NCBI GenBank assembly: GCA_964017185.1
Contig: OZ024871.1
Span: 58,827,226 to 58,891,225 of the forward strand
Direction of reading: 5' to 3'
Source: Rugalucina vietnamica
Taxonomy: Eukaryota; Mollusca; Bivalvia; Lucinida; Lucinidae
DNA length: 64,000 bases
In this document: in pieces, positions 10,589 through 23,614 of the stretch
Layout of the letters: the number at the start of each line of letters is the position of its first letter
How positions within the stretch are numbered: the stretch's first letter is position 1
The notes under the pieces: generated by a model
The model's database searches: none
Told to the model about the DNA's origin: nothing
What the model saw: only the letters and a program-made list of their open reading frames with translations
Made by a program: the position numbers and the translations under genes

Positions 10589-12066
10589 AGCTCACCTGAG
10601 CGGAAGGCTCACAGGTGAGCTTATAGTATACCCATGCTCCGGCGTCCGTCCGTCGTCCGTCCGTCGTCCACAATTTCAAAGATCTTCTCCTCTTAAAACT
10701 CTTGGCCAATCAAAGCCAAACTTCATGTGGAGCATTCTTAGGAAGGGGGAACGAAAGTTTATATAAATGGTCCAGGTCACATGACCAAGATGGCCGCCAT
10801 GGCTATAAATAGCAAAAACCTTTAAAAATCTTTTTCTCCAGAACCAGAACTAGGTATGTAGCATCGGGGACAGAAAATATAAATCATGACCCTAGGATGA
10901 CTTTGACCTATTTTACGGCAAGGTCAGCTTAGGTCGCCAATGCATTTGAATGGGAAAAAATGGTAAAATGCTATTTAATGGGTAAAACTTACTGGGAATA
11001 GGCAAATGGACAGAAGATTAATGTTAATGGAAAATTTTAGCCCCTGGGGGTTTGTCTGCCCCTGCCCCGGGCTATATACATGTATATTTCCATAATAATG
11101 AAACATCTCCCCTGAAACCGCTTGGCCAATCAAAGCCAAACTTCATATGTAGCATCTTTGAAAAGGGAGAAAGAAAGTTTATATAAATGGTCAAGGTCAC
11201 ATGACCAAGATGGCCACCATGGCTATAAATAGAAAAAACCTTTAAAAATCTTCTACTCCAGAACCAGAAGGCCAATGATTTTGAAACAAACTTGGTGTGA
11301 AGCATAAGTGACTGGAGCTCTACAAAGTTTATAAAAATCATGACCCTGGGATGACCTTGACCTATTTTACGGCAAGGTCAACATAGGTCGCTCATACATT
11401 TGAATGGGGAAAAGTGTTAAAATGTCATTTGTAGGGAAAAACTTGCAGGAAATGGGCAAATGAACTTAAGATTGATGATTCTAAAAAAATTTGGACCCCA
11501 GAGGTCTGTCTGCCCCCACCCCGGGGCAATATACATGTATATTACAGTGATATTCAAAGATCTTCTCTGAAACTGCTTAGCCAATCAAAGCCAAAAGGAG
11601 CATTGTTAGGAAATGGGAATGAAAGTGTATATAACTGGTCAAGGTCACATGACCAAGATGACTGCCATGGCTATAAATAGCAAAAGCCTTTAAAAATCTT
11701 TTTCTCCAGAACCAGAAGGCCTATGATTTTGAAACTTGGCATGAAGCATCAAGCAATGGAGCTCTACAAAGTTTATATAAATCATGACCCTTGGATGACC
11801 TTGACCTATTTTACGGCAAGGTCAACTTAGTTCGCCCATGAATTTGAATGGGGAAAATTGTTAAAATGTCATTTGAAGGGCAAAACTTGCAGTAAATTGG
11901 CAAATGGACTGAAGTTTTATGTTTTCAAAAAGAAATTGACTCCAGGGGTTGCTCTGACCTGGCCTTGGGGTTATATACATGTATATTACCATTCTAGTCA
12001 AACAAGTTTATTGGTATATATCTCGGGTTTCAGGCGAGCGTTTACAGGACCATTGGTCCACTGGTT
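10589..12066 (+). mobile_element. Hairpin-family element copy 3 (core A, type 1 end)
   Basis: The 5' hairpin is at 10589-10621 with the CGTCCGTC tract directly after. Core-A units follow, then the 3' end CAGGCGAGCGTTTACAGGAC and the GGACC/GGTCC hairpin. Both this copy and copy 2 are preceded by CCTATTTTT and followed by TCCTATATTTT of the host TIR element. Confidence 0.9.
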
Positions 12067-12528
12067 TCCTATATTTTGATCCCAAATCCTATATTTTTCC
12101 ATCAAATTGCTATATTTTTCAAAATGCTGCAGATAATAATGAAATATTAAGGAAAAATCAAGGAATTTTGGTTTGAAATGCCAGTTTTGATGTCTTTGGC
12201 ATTCATTTTTTTCCTTGCTCGCTTTGCTCGCTCGTAACTTGATAAATAAAGTATTTTTTCTTCATCAGAAAACAAGATAATCCCATGAAGTAAGTTACTT
12301 CTACAACTTAAGTAGGTTTTAAAATAATGGATCACACACCTATACCAAAATTACACCAGTAAGATTTGCCTTCTTGCTGCTATATGTTAATATTTATGGT
12401 TTTCAATGCTATATAAAAGCCATTTTAGGTCGATAATTTCCTATTTTTCTCCTATTTTTTGGACATAAACTTCCTATTTTTTGAAGCCCAAAATATATAT
12501 TTTGTACCAAACTGCACTGGGCAGCCTG

Positions 12529-12966
12529 TAAATGGTCAAGGTCACATGACCAAGATGGCCGCCATGGCAATAAATAGCAAAAACGTTTAAAAATCTTCTT
12601 CAGAACCAGAAGGCCTATGATTTTGAAACTTGGTATGAAACATCTGGGAATGGAGCTCTACAAAGTTTATATAAATCATGACCCTGGGATGACCTTGACC
12701 TATTTCATGGCAAGGTCAACTTAGATCGCCCATGCATTTGAATGGAGAAAATTGTTAAAATGTCATTTGAAGGACAAAACTTGCAATTAATTGGCAAATG
12801 GACTGAATTTTTATTATTTGAAAAAGACATTGACTCCAGGAGTTATTCTGACCCTGCCCTAGGGTTATATACATGCATTGTACCATTCTAGTCTAACAAG
12901 TCTATTGGTACATGTATATATCTCAGGTCTCAGGTGAGCGTTTACAGGACCATTGGTCCTCTGGTT
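12529..12966 (+). mobile_element. Hairpin-family element copy 1, right part and 3' end
   Basis: Continues the core interrupted at 8074 and ends with TCAGGTGAGCGTTTACAGGA and the GGACCATTGGTCC hairpin, then CTCTGGTTT. The next base begins the left arm of the foldback element. Confidence 0.88.
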
Positions 12967-13027
12967 TAAGCACCTGGTAGACTGAAATACGTCCAAAAAA
13001 CCTTCAGAATTATCAATCCTTATTTTT

Positions 13028-14007
13028 AGCTCACCTGAGCCGTTAGGCTCACAAGGTGAGCTTATAGGATGGCCATGATCCGGAGTCCGGCGTCGTCCAC
13101 CATTTTCAAAGATCTTCTTCTCTGAAACCACTGGGCTAATTAAAGCCAAATTTTATATTAAGCATCTATGGGAAGGGGGAACCAATGTGTTTATAAATAA
13201 TCCAGGTCACATGACCAAGATGGCTGCCATGCCCATATATGGTAAAAACCCTTCAAAATTCTTGTTCTCTGGAACCACTGGACCGATTTCAACGAAACTT
13301 GGCATGGAGCATTTGGGACTAGAGTACTACAATGTTTTAATAAATTATGACCTTTGGATGACCTTGACCTATTTTATGGCAAGGTCAACATAGGTGGCCC
13401 ATGCATTTGAATGGGGAAAATTGTTAAAATGTCATTTGAAAGGTAAAACTTGCAGGAAATGGGCAAATGGACTGAAGGTAGGCAATTCTGAAAAAAATTG
13501 GACCCCAGGGGTTGGTCTGCCCCCACCCTGGGGCAATATACTTGTATATTACAATAATATTCAAAGATCTTCTTCTCTGAAACCACTTGGCCAATCAAAG
13601 CCAAATTTTATAGCAAGCATCTATGGGAAGGGGGAGTCAATGTGTTTATAAATAATCCAGGTCACATGATCAAGATGGCTGCCATGCCCATATATGGTAA
13701 AAACCCTTCAAAAATCTTCTTCTCCTGAACCAATGGACCGATTTCAATGAAACTTGGCATGAAGCATCAGGGACTGAAGTACTACAATGTGTTTATAAAT
13801 TATGACCGTTGGATGACCTTGACCTATATTACGACGAGGTCAACATAGGTCGCCAATGCATTTGAATGGGGAAAACTTTTAAAATGTCTTTTAAAATGAA
13901 AGTCTTGCAGGAAATGGGCAGTAGGGCTGAATATTAATGATTCTGAAAAAAATTGGACCCCAGGGGCATATTAAATTATTTGCCCCTACTGCAGGGCATT
14001 ATACATG
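13028..14007 (+). mobile_element. Hairpin-family element copy 4, left part (core A)
   Basis: The 5' hairpin is at 13028-13062 (variant with GCCGTTAGGC loop side). Two core-A units follow and break off after GGGCATTATACATG at the edge of the large insertion at 14008. The sequence resumes near 20771 at TTACCATACTATTCAAG. Confidence 0.88.
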
Positions 14008-15093
14008 GGATGGCTATACACCCCCCTCCCCCCAGGGGGAATTTTGGCCATTATGATTTCCTTATAGAGCAATATCTAAGCCACAAAATGAGACTTGTTA
14101 GCCTTCTGAGAAGTGTCGCGTTACCGTGTTACATCAAAATTACATACGTTACCCAAATTTCGTTAAATGAGCGTTTGGTGTCAATGGTCAAGTACCCTAA
14201 AAACCAATTCCAATGCTTGCTTTTGACCTTAAATGTTCTCATAACATCACTAATTAGCCTTTGAAATCATTTGCTTTAATCCAAGGTATGTTACATATGT
14301 AAGGGCGTGTTACATATGTTACAATATACAGTATTGATACCTAGATATATGTTTTCATCCTTTTTCATGCAGGAACATGTGTTTTAGTTATTTTCAATTG
14401 CAAAGGTCAGTATTTTAAGCATTTTAAAAGCACAATGACTTCTGCAATGATATTTATTTCGATTTTTGGGCTCATAAACATGTGTTACAATTCTGTTTTA
14501 AAATGTGATAGATGTGATAGGCATGATTTATGTTGCAACTGAGCTCACCAAGTAGACTTCACCAAGTTATTCTTACCAAGATATATTAATATTGTGGCAT
14601 TATCGCACAAATATATGTTAAAATGAATGATGTGCAAACAATAAGGACATATTTAATGGCAATGTGCCGTTACATACGTTACTGTAAATTAACATATATA
14701 TGTACTTTAGAAACATTTTACTTGATTCATAGACTTGCATGGACTTGCTTGGTGCAGTTTTTGACACAAATGGTAATCTTTGATAACAAAATGTGGAATT
14801 GTGCCCATTAAAGCAGTACCCACAATCTTTGTTTCAGGCCAAATTTATAAGAAAATAATATGGTAGAACTGTAATTATAAATAAATTAAAACAGATCCTT
14901 TAAGAGCAGCAAACATATTGGTGAGAAAGGGGATGGGCCATACCGCGGTTTGGGCTGCTCAAGCCTCCTCATTGACCCTCTAGATTTGGCAAACTTCTGA
15001 CCAAAATTTAAAATATTTGGATCCCTTGGTCAATACTAGTCTTTGCATCCACTATCCTGTTAAAATTTTCACAAATAACAATATTTCACTTTA

Positions 15094-17284
15094 CATGGGG
15101 TCTATTCTTCAAGCCAATATGCTCGGGAGTTGTGCTGGTTAAGGTCAGTTTAGTCTGGTGTTTCATTGCTTTCTTCAACAAATGAAAAAAATATAAGAAC
15201 TTAGGTCAGCAATGTACATTTTTTGAAGTGCAGTCTCCAGATACATGTTAAAACATCAAATTAACATTAACAAGTCTTTGCAAAAGTTTGAGAAGCGTTC
15301 AGCGAAAATGTTCAAAGCTCATAAAAGCACGTGCCTCATCCGTGAGAAGATAAACTAGCGGTACATTTTGGTTGATCTGTCGACACACTTGTGATTTTGA
15401 GCAGATTGCTGAAGGTGAGTACACTTGTTGGTCTTCAATGATTTATATATTCAAGAAATAACATGTCATTTTGCTTTGGAGGAAGAACAGCATGTATACA
15501 TGTAACGTATAAGAATAAAATGTAGGGGTGGTGTGAATGCAAAGCACAAAATCATGGGTGGTGAGATATTTCCAAAAAACATGAAACTGATAAGTTTTCG
15601 TTATTATTGAGATTCGTTCGTGATATGGATTCTTTTAACAGGCAATACCATAATTAATATGTGCAGTTGCACACATTAAGACTTTCGTTAAATTGTTACT
15701 GTAGATCGAAGAGCAATAGGCGTTATAAGCATTACAACTAATTTATACGATTATAGTGAACGTATACTGATTATGCCTAGGTTACATTTGCACCGATCAT
15801 CGTACGATTTTTCGGTCTGCGATTTTTCCTACGATTTTAGACATCGGGAGTGATCGTTAGCTACGACGTATGTGTTAACAATTCAAAGATTTCTTGCTCT
15901 GACTTTCGTCGATGTTTTGAGTCAGAACCGTATGGAGATCGTATGGAAATCGTATGGAAATCGTAGGGTATCCGCACTCTTTAATTGGAAATCATACGGA
16001 GCCCGTGCTATGTCTGCGAGGAGTCGCTATGATTTCTGACTGAGCTCTTGCGGTCTCCCTGCGATCGCCGAACTATTTTTGTCCATAAATTATCATAATA
16101 AATCGTGCGGCGATCGTACGATCATCGCTGTGTCTCCGTACGGCGCGCTCTCGACGTGCCTACGGGCTACGGTTTTGCAATTTTTAAAAATTTGTAAAAG
16201 TGCAGACTATTACAAAGTCGTAGAGGCTATGATGATAGTTGAACATCGTAGGGTCATCCTGCGGAAACCGGACGAAAATGCCAAAATTAGCATCATGCGA
16301 TCATCGCACGATAATCGTAGGCCAAATGTAACCTATGCATTAGTCATAGTAATCATTGATGTGAGGATGAGTTGGGAATATTATGTAGGATATGAATAGA
16401 CGCATTAGCTGATACATGTTATACATAAAAACAGAGTTAGCAAGCACTTCGCAACTATTTCCTATGCAACGGTATGTTACAAAAAAGTGTTCGCCAGCGC
16501 TACGTAACGATCCCAGGAGCTGCCTCTCTGAAAGCAACCCGCCGTTGCTAAGGAATAAGGAAGATCAAATGGCCTCATCAATATCTCAAGGGTTCGCGTT
16601 ATGCAATTCACGCCAGAATTATGAGGAACCATTTTATGTTTTGGGATGGGATAAGATCCTTGTTAAGCTTTTGAGCGAATATGTCTCTCAGCCACTATAA
16701 ACAAGCTCAGTTATTTCAAATTTGAGAGTGCTTGTGATTGCATAAACAATTTGAGTATATACCTGGTACAGTGTCAGTCAGATTGCACGTCTGCCGTACT
16801 AAAGCGTCTTAACATTCACGACCACCTGAAAAATGTGCTTATACCAAGATTTTTAATTTTGGACTCGCTTTCATGAAGCGATTTCGATTCCCAGGAATGT
16901 ACGAACTGGTTATGTTTGTTTGTGGGTCGAATTGGACAATGTCCGGTGCTTAAATATTCAAAATGTGTGGCAAACTTGTGAATCTGGCCGAAACTGTTAC
17001 ATCAAAACTGCCACGTATCGAAACTGTGAACCTCAAAATCTAGTTTCCTATTGCATCTTCGCCACTCTAGTTTTGATTTCTACTAGCGTTTGTGAATTCT
17101 CTTGAGACTGCACAATAGGATTTTATTCAAAATCAAAAGATAAAACAGAAATAATGCAACTTACCTGTTCACCTGTCTACTCCATTTCTTTGTTTACATT
17201 CAGTTTCTCAAAACCACTACAGGAACCTGCATGCTTATACCTGGACGACACCCGAGCATATTGGCTTGAAGAATAGACCCCGTG
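15094..17284. mobile_element. TIR element with ~34-bp inverted ends and 5-bp duplication CTTTA
   Basis: The left end begins CATGGGGTCTATTCTTCAAG and the right end is its inverse with one C/T difference; both continue through CCAATATGCTCGGG. Direct repeats CTTTA flank it at 15089-15093 and 17285-17289. The interior (about 2.1 kb) shows no recognisable transposase. It hosts a smaller inverted-repeat element at 15779-16333. The CAC-like ends with a 5-bp duplication resemble Transib-type features, but this is not enough to assign a superfamily. Confidence 0.78.
15779..16333. mobile_element. MITE rich in CGATCGTACG-type palindromes
   Basis: The ends AGGTTACATTTG (15779) and CAAATGTAACC (16333) are inverted. 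Just inside both are repeated GATCATCGTACGAT / ATCGCACGATAATCG motifs. Flanks TATGCCTA and TATGCATT are a possible degenerate 8-bp duplication. CG-rich compared with its surroundings. It may encode nothing; a 106-codon frame at 16079-16399 runs past its edge and is not a recognised protein. Confidence 0.65.
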
Positions 17285-19394
17285 CTTTAGCTCCATATAC
17301 AGAAAATGAATCTTGACTGATAAAGACTTTATGCTTTCTCAATATATCCTTGCTGGTTTCAAAGGACCAAAATGAACATTATCTGAACCATGGATGATGT
17401 ATCAGTAGTCTTTTTAGGGTCGCTACATGGCACAACAGCAGCTGCAGTAATAGCAAACAAAAATTTTAGAATCAACTTTATGACAGTGGAAATCTAGAGA
17501 CATATGTACCATTGGAATGTCAGTGTGATACCCATTTTATTACTAAACATCATTCCCTTTTTGTTATGACCAGCACAGTTTCAAACAGTTTCAACACCTG
17601 CCAATCAGAGCGCCACCTGCACTACGCTGTATGTTGAAGCCACATTACAACATACTGAAACAAGTAATGATGAGGTGTCAATTCAGAAAGACAGTGTAAG
17701 GAACAGCACAACTATAAAGTAGTGAACAATATGTCATGCATGTCATCTGTGCATTATCCAGCTTCACTCACTTATTTTGCCTAGATAATACTCCCAGTCA
17801 ACTAGACAATCTGTCACCATGTTCCAGCAAAGCCGGATGTGGCATAAGATCTGCTAAAAGCACCCTAAAGTGGTAAAAGCACCATGGAACACTTTATCAA
17901 GTTGATAAATCCACTGGATTTCATGACCCAGTGAAACACAATAAATTGAATAAAATTGAATAAAAAAACTTTACAGAATGTCAAATCGCAAAGAAGGTAA
18001 CACATTCCCAAAATCAGATAACCCAGATTAAAGCTGAAAGGAATTTTGGCCAGCGCGTGCTTCTTGCAGTTGAGCATGATGCTGACCTCGAACTGAAACT
18101 TTCATATCCTCTAGGTCCTGTACCATGGTCTCTTGAAACACCGGCTGGCATGTCAACCAAACAGACAAGTTCACACCCCTACATAATTTGGAATTGACTC
18201 CTCCAACAGCAAGGTATAACCATGCCTACCCCTATTTCCTTAAACAAACAATGTGTTTTTGCACCTATATTTACCTGTAAAAAGCATGTGTTGGTTTATT
18301 TGTCTAACCCCCTTGTCTCACCGTCATTGACCGTCAGCTAATGTGCTGATTTGAATGGTAAATATAAAATTAATACTAATGATGGGTGGTTTATCGGAGG
18401 ACTCAACTGGGCAGAGAACATGTAACAATAGACCATCTGACTCTGTTCAAGTAGAACTGTATTACTCCAAAGTTTAAAACCAATTCCAGATTCACAAGAA
18501 GAATTGGCCGAACATGTCTTCAACAAGCTGCCATAGTCAAAATGCATACAACAGCATCAATAAATTTGGTGATGAGAAGTGATAGTGCCATCAATGTGCT
18601 GTTTCAGGTGACACAGATTTGAGCTTGCTCGCACATGTCAATTAGCTTAAATGCATAACACCAAGAACTCCGAAATATTTAAGTGGGTGAAAACTGTGAG
18701 GAGAGGACATTGAATGTGAATGGACAAAGGAAAGCTTTTAAAATTGAACCTGGGCAACTGGTTGAGATTTTTGTAACCAGAGTGCCAAGTAGGATGGTGA
18801 TCAGCTGATGATCACTGTTGATTAAGGTAATGACATATTTGATAGATGAGGTGTTCGAGGCTGACACAGATGAAAAAGATTGGCCATGAATCCATATACT
18901 CATTTTCATTTTTTACACCAAGAAAGATTTTTCCAATTATGTTACATATGTTACTGATTTCGTTTAGATTTGCTATGTGCTGTATATGTTACAAGGTGTA
19001 CAGCGTGTGGCACTTGTTCGGCAGACTTCATTATATATTTCCCATTGCTTTATATGTACATGGAAATCTGATGTTTATGTCATTCAATTATTAGATTAAG
19101 TAATAGAAAAAAGTATTTTGGTGTTACATATGTTACCTTTTGCATTATGGTAGCATGCTAATCAATCCTTATTTGTTGCCCTGCTTCATTCAAAACATTA
19201 TAGAAAAAGGACTCCTGGAGAGTCTTTTGGGTTATAAATGTACATACATGTACATACATGTATATGTATATAAGTCAATAACTATAACACTTAATAACGT
19301 TGCAGTGTTCTAAAGGTTTTTTGCGACGATGAAAGGTAAATTGATATACTTTAGTGTCAATACCATTGTTTGTCTTCCGAAATTAAAAAAATGT
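17285..19394. other. Interior of the 6.8-kb insertion; no gene recognised
   Basis: Short frames only. Motifs TTACATATGTTAC recur at about 18940 and 19120, linking it to the tandem array that follows. Confidence 0.4.
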
Positions 19395-20720
19395 TACATA
19401 TGTTACACACAGACAAACTGACATGGAAATCAAAGGTGGCATTGTGTAGCTAAAATGTCTGCCAGATTTGATTGATAGACGAATGTTTATTTGATATTTA
19501 TTGCATTTTTTAATTTAATGGTAAATAGATTTTCTGTAGGTAACATATGAAATTTGATGTAACATGATTCAGCTACACTTTACAGCTGGCAAAAATGTTT
19601 CAAACATCTTTTAAGACATCAGACTAAATGAAAACCATGGTCAACAAAATTCCCTCTAGTAGGGAGCAAGGCCACAAAAGAATAACATAGCTTCACATAT
19701 GCATTTAAAATGAATTTTGGAAAAACAAATGTTACATATGTTACACTATGACCGACTGACATGAAAAACAAAGGTCTCATATTGTAGCTAAGAAAATCTG
19801 CTATTATTTGAAACCAATTTTGATCAATAGAAAAATGTTCATTTTAATTTTTATTCCATTTTTAAATTCAGTATTAAAAATTAGATTTTTTCGGTAGGTA
19901 ACGTATGTAATTCAATATAACATGATTACCCTACACTTTACAGAGGGCTAACATGTTTCAAAAACATTCTTAGACATCAGGCTTATATAAAAATCATGGT
20001 CTACAAAATTATAATGGGGCACAGAACCACAAAATGATACCTTAGCTCCACATATTCATTAAAAATGTAATTTGTGACAAAATGTTACATATGTTAGACT
20101 GTGACTGACTGACATGGAAGTCAAATGTTTCATATTGTAGCTTAGAATATTTGCTATGATTTGCAAACCAGTTTTTATCAATAAAATAATGTTTATTATA
20201 ATTTTATGGCATATTTAAATTCAACCGTAGAAATTAGATTTTTGGTAGGTAACGTATGTAATTTGATGTTACACGATTATGCTACATTTTACAGAGGGCT
20301 AACATATTTCAAAAAAACTTTTTAAACATCAGGCTATATGTAAATCATGGTCTAAGCAATTCCATCTAACGGGACGCAGAACCACAAGAGGATAACTTAG
20401 CTACACATATGCATTTAAGATGAACTTTGTGAAAAAAATGTTACATATGTTACACTGTGACAGAGTGACATGGAAAACAAAGGTCTCATATTGTAGCTAA
20501 GAATGTCTGCTATTATTTGAAACCCAGTTTTGATCAATAGAGCAATTTTTATTTTAATTTCTATGGCATAGTTAAATTCAACAGTTATATCAAGATTTTC
20601 TGAAGGTAACGTACGTAACTCAATGTTACACGATTACGCTACACTTTACAGTGGGCTAACATGTTTCAAAAAACTTCTTAGACATTGGGCTATATGAAAA
20701 TCATGGGTCTGCAAAATTCA
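19395..20720 (+). repeat. Tandem array, ~355-bp unit, four copies
   Basis: Each unit opens with ATGTTACATATGTTACAC, then has GACTGACATGGAAA-like sequence, TCATATTGTAGCTAAG and TAGGTAACGTATGTAA, then ACACTTTACAG and a TTCAAA/ACATC block. Unit starts fall at about 19393, 19729, 20083 and 20438. Units are diverged. Confidence 0.85.
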
Positions 20721-20770
20721 CCCTGGGGGGGGGGGGGGGGGGAGCGGAACCATATCTGGCCAGTGACCTA

Positions 20771-21302
20771 ATTACCATACTATTCAAGCATCTTCTTCTG
20801 TGAAACCGCTTGGCCAATCAAAGCCAAATTTTATGTGAAGCATTTATATAATGGGGGAATCAATGTATATATAAATAATCAAGGTCACATGACCAAGATG
20901 GCCACCATGCCCATATATGATAAAAACCCTTCAAAATCTTCTTCTCTGGAACCGGTGGATGGATTTCGAAGAAACTTGATGTGAAGCATCTATGGCTTAA
21001 GTACTACAATGTATATATAAATCATGACCCTGTGATGACCTTGACCCAGTTTATGGCAAGGTCAACATGGGTTGACCATGTATTTAAATGGGGAAAAGTG
21101 TTAAAATGTCATTTGAAGGGAAAAGCCAGCAAGAAATTAGCAAATGGACAGAATATTGATTATTCTGAAAATAAAGAAGAAAATGGCCCAAGGGCTTCAT
21201 CTGCCCCTACACTGGGGTTAAATACCATAATATTCAAACATAGTTATTGGTATATGCAGCAGATCTCAGGTGAGCGTTTACAGGACCATTGGTCCTCTTG
21301 TT
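20771..21302 (+). mobile_element. Hairpin-family element copy 4, right part and 3' end
   Basis: Resumes core A and ends in TCAGGTGAGCGTTTACAGGA and the GGACC/GGTCC hairpin, then CTCTTGTT. The following ACATCATGCC rejoins the foldback left arm. Confidence 0.88.
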
Positions 21303-21656
21303 ACATCATGCCATCCAACCATTTTCGTCTACTATCTAAAGCGAATAGAACTACTTTTTTACCATCAACACACCCTACGGCCTACACACACATGGACACA
21401 TGCATTGTCATGGGAACATTTCTTCAATTAAAAAAAACAACAGATGATTTACTGTTAATGTCTTGATAATCTCTGAGATTTTTGTACGCCTGCATTTGCC
21501 ATTATGAATAAAATATGAACAATGTTACATGCACTACGACTGACTTTCAGAGAGGTCAGTCAAATTTATTTGTGGATGTTCAGAGAAACGTCATAATTTC
21601 GTGAGATTCAAACATAAATGTCCCGGTAATGAATACCCCCTTAAGCCCCACTTTTT

Positions 21657-23614
21657 AGCTCACCTGAGCCGTTAGGCTCACAAGGTGACCATAGGATGGC
21701 CATGATCCGGCGTCCGTCATCCGGCTTCATTGTCCGTCGTCCACCATTTTTAAAGATCTTCTCCTCTGAAACCGCTTGGCCAATCAAAGCCAAATTTTAT
21801 ATGAAGCATCTATGGGAAGGGAGAACCAATGTGTTTATAAATAATCCAGGTCACATGACCAAGATGGCCGCCATGCCCATATATGGTAAAAACCCTTCAA
21901 AAATCTCCGGAACTGGTGGACCGATTTTGAAGAAACTTGGTGTGAAGCATCTATGGCTTAAGTACTACAAGGTATATATAAATCATGACCCTGTGATGAC
22001 CTTGACCCAGTTTATGGCAAGGTCAACATGGGTTGACCATGCATTTAAATGGGGAAAACTGTTAATATGTCATTTGAAGGGAAAAGCGAGCAGGAAATTG
22101 GCAAATGGACAGAATATTGATTATTCTGAAAAAAAAAGAAGAAAATGGCCCAAGGGCTTCATCTGCCCCTGCACTGGGGTTAAATACCATAATATTCAAA
22201 TGTGTTTATAAATTATGACCTTTGGATGACCTTGACCTATTTTACGGCAAGGTCAACATAGGTCGCCCATGCATTTGAATGGGGAAAATTGTTAAAATGT
22301 CATTTGAAAGGCAAAACTTGCAGGAAATGGGCAAATGGACTGAAGGTAGGTAATTCTGAAAAAGAAATTGGACCCAGGGGTTGGTCTGCCCCCACCCCAG
22401 GGCAATATTCATGTATATCACAAAAATATTCAAAGATCTTCTTTGAAACCACTCGGCCAATCAAAGCCAAATTTTATAGTAAGCATCTATGGGAAGGGGG
22501 AATCAATGTGTTTATAAATAATCCAGGTCACATGATCAAGATGGCCGCCATGCCAATATATGGTAAAAACCCTTCAAAAATCTTCTTCTCCTGAACCAAT
22601 GGACCGATTTCAACGAAACTTGGCATGAAGCATCGGGGACTGAAGTACTACACTGTGTTTATAAATTATGACCTTTGGAAGACCTTGACCTATTTTACGG
22701 CAAGGTCAACATAGGTCGCCAATGCATTTGAATAGAGAAAACCTTTAAAATTTCATTAAAAGTGAATGTCTTGCAGGAAATGGGCAGTAGGACTGAATAT
22801 TAGTGATTCTGAAAAAAATTGGACACCAGGGGCATATATGCCCCAACCTCGGGGCATTATACATGTATATTACCATACTATTCAAACATCTTCTCTGAAA
22901 CCGCTTGGCCAATGAAAGCCAAATTTCATGTGAAGCATCTACAGAATGGGGGCATCAATGTATATATAAATAATCAAGGTCACATGGGCAGAATATTGAT
23001 TATTCTGAAAAAAAAGAAGAAAATGGCCCAAGGGCTTCATCTGCCCCTGCACTGGGGTTAAATATCATAATATTCAAACATGTTTATTGGTACATGTATA
23101 TGCAGCAGATCTCAGGAGCCTTTACAGGACCATTCATGATGAGAACATCTCTTATATCTGTAAACAAGAATTCTTATCTTACTGTTATGCACCTATTGTC
23201 AGAACTAATTAACACCTAGAGTCATTAGCTAGCTGATTTACCTGTATTTTGCTCATTTTCTTTTCCTCAACAATATACTAAAAATGTTATTTTTTGGTCA
23301 AATTTAAAGTTTGAAAAACAAAAATCAATTAACTTTTCCCCCTCTTTAACTTTATAGCCATAAAATTTTTGTATGATTTAAAAACTAAACATTTATATAT
23401 TTTCCACTTATGGTATCAGGTTACCTTTTAATGACCAGACAGATTATTAGACTCTGACCACCGCAGCATTTTATTGCCATAATTACTACTGGGTGAATCA
23501 AAGCCACCTGTTATCAGCAGGAAGCATCAAAACCTCACTTCCTTATCTAACCCGACTTAGCACCTAGTTTCTCGGGTAACCGCACTTTATTTTATAAGAG
23601 CATGGGTCCTCTTG
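21657..23614 (+). mobile_element. Hairpin-family element copy 5 (core A)
   Basis: The 5' hairpin at 21657 is damaged (AAGGTGACC instead of AAGGTGAGC). Several core-A units follow. The 3' end GGACCATT...GGGTCCTCTTG is split by a ~470-bp insertion at 23135-23603. Confidence 0.82.
23135..23603. mobile_element. Insertion within the 3' terminal hairpin of copy 5
   Basis: The terminal hairpin reads GGACCATT before and GGGTCC after this AT-rich block, so the block sits in the hairpin loop. Its ends share CTCTTATA in inverted orientation (CATCTCTTATA... and ...TATAAGAGCATG). No gene seen. Confidence 0.55.

Larger units (their letters stand above)
8075..12528. mobile_element. TIR DNA element with 15-bp perfect inverted ends and 6-bp target duplication
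   Basis: The left end CAGGCTGCCCAGTGC (8075-8089) is the exact reverse complement of the right end GCACTGGGCAGCCTG (12514-12528). The flanks carry the direct repeat TAAATG (8069-8074 and 12529-12534), and the interrupted repeat reads through correctly once the insert is removed. Net of two hairpin-family insertions (8109-10561, 10589-12066), the element is only about 0.5 kb of T-rich DNA with CCTATTTTT motifs near both ends, so it is non-autonomous. Superfamily not assigned; the CAG start recalls hAT, but those make 8-bp duplications. Confidence 0.85.
14008..20770. mobile_element. ~6.8-kb TIR-like insertion with GTTACATATGTTAC-rich ends
   Basis: This interrupts hairpin-family copy 4. The ends are imperfect inverted repeats: the left has a C-run then CAGGGGGAATTTTG and ATGATTT (14021-14059). 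The right end in reverse complement has a C-run then CAGGGTGAATTTTG and ATGATTT, the G-run on the plus strand being at 20724-20742. The motif GTTACATATGTTAC and variants (TTACATACGTTAC) cluster at 14100-14700 and 18930-20610, near both ends. No coding region was recognised. It contains a further nested element (15094-17284). Boundaries are good to about 15 bases. Confidence 0.6.

Noticed and set aside
20724..20742. G-run of about 18 bases, considered as a G-quadruplex or sequencing artefact
   Set aside because: It coincides with the inverted C-run of the left end of the same insertion, so it is part of the imperfect TIR, though its length may be inaccurate.
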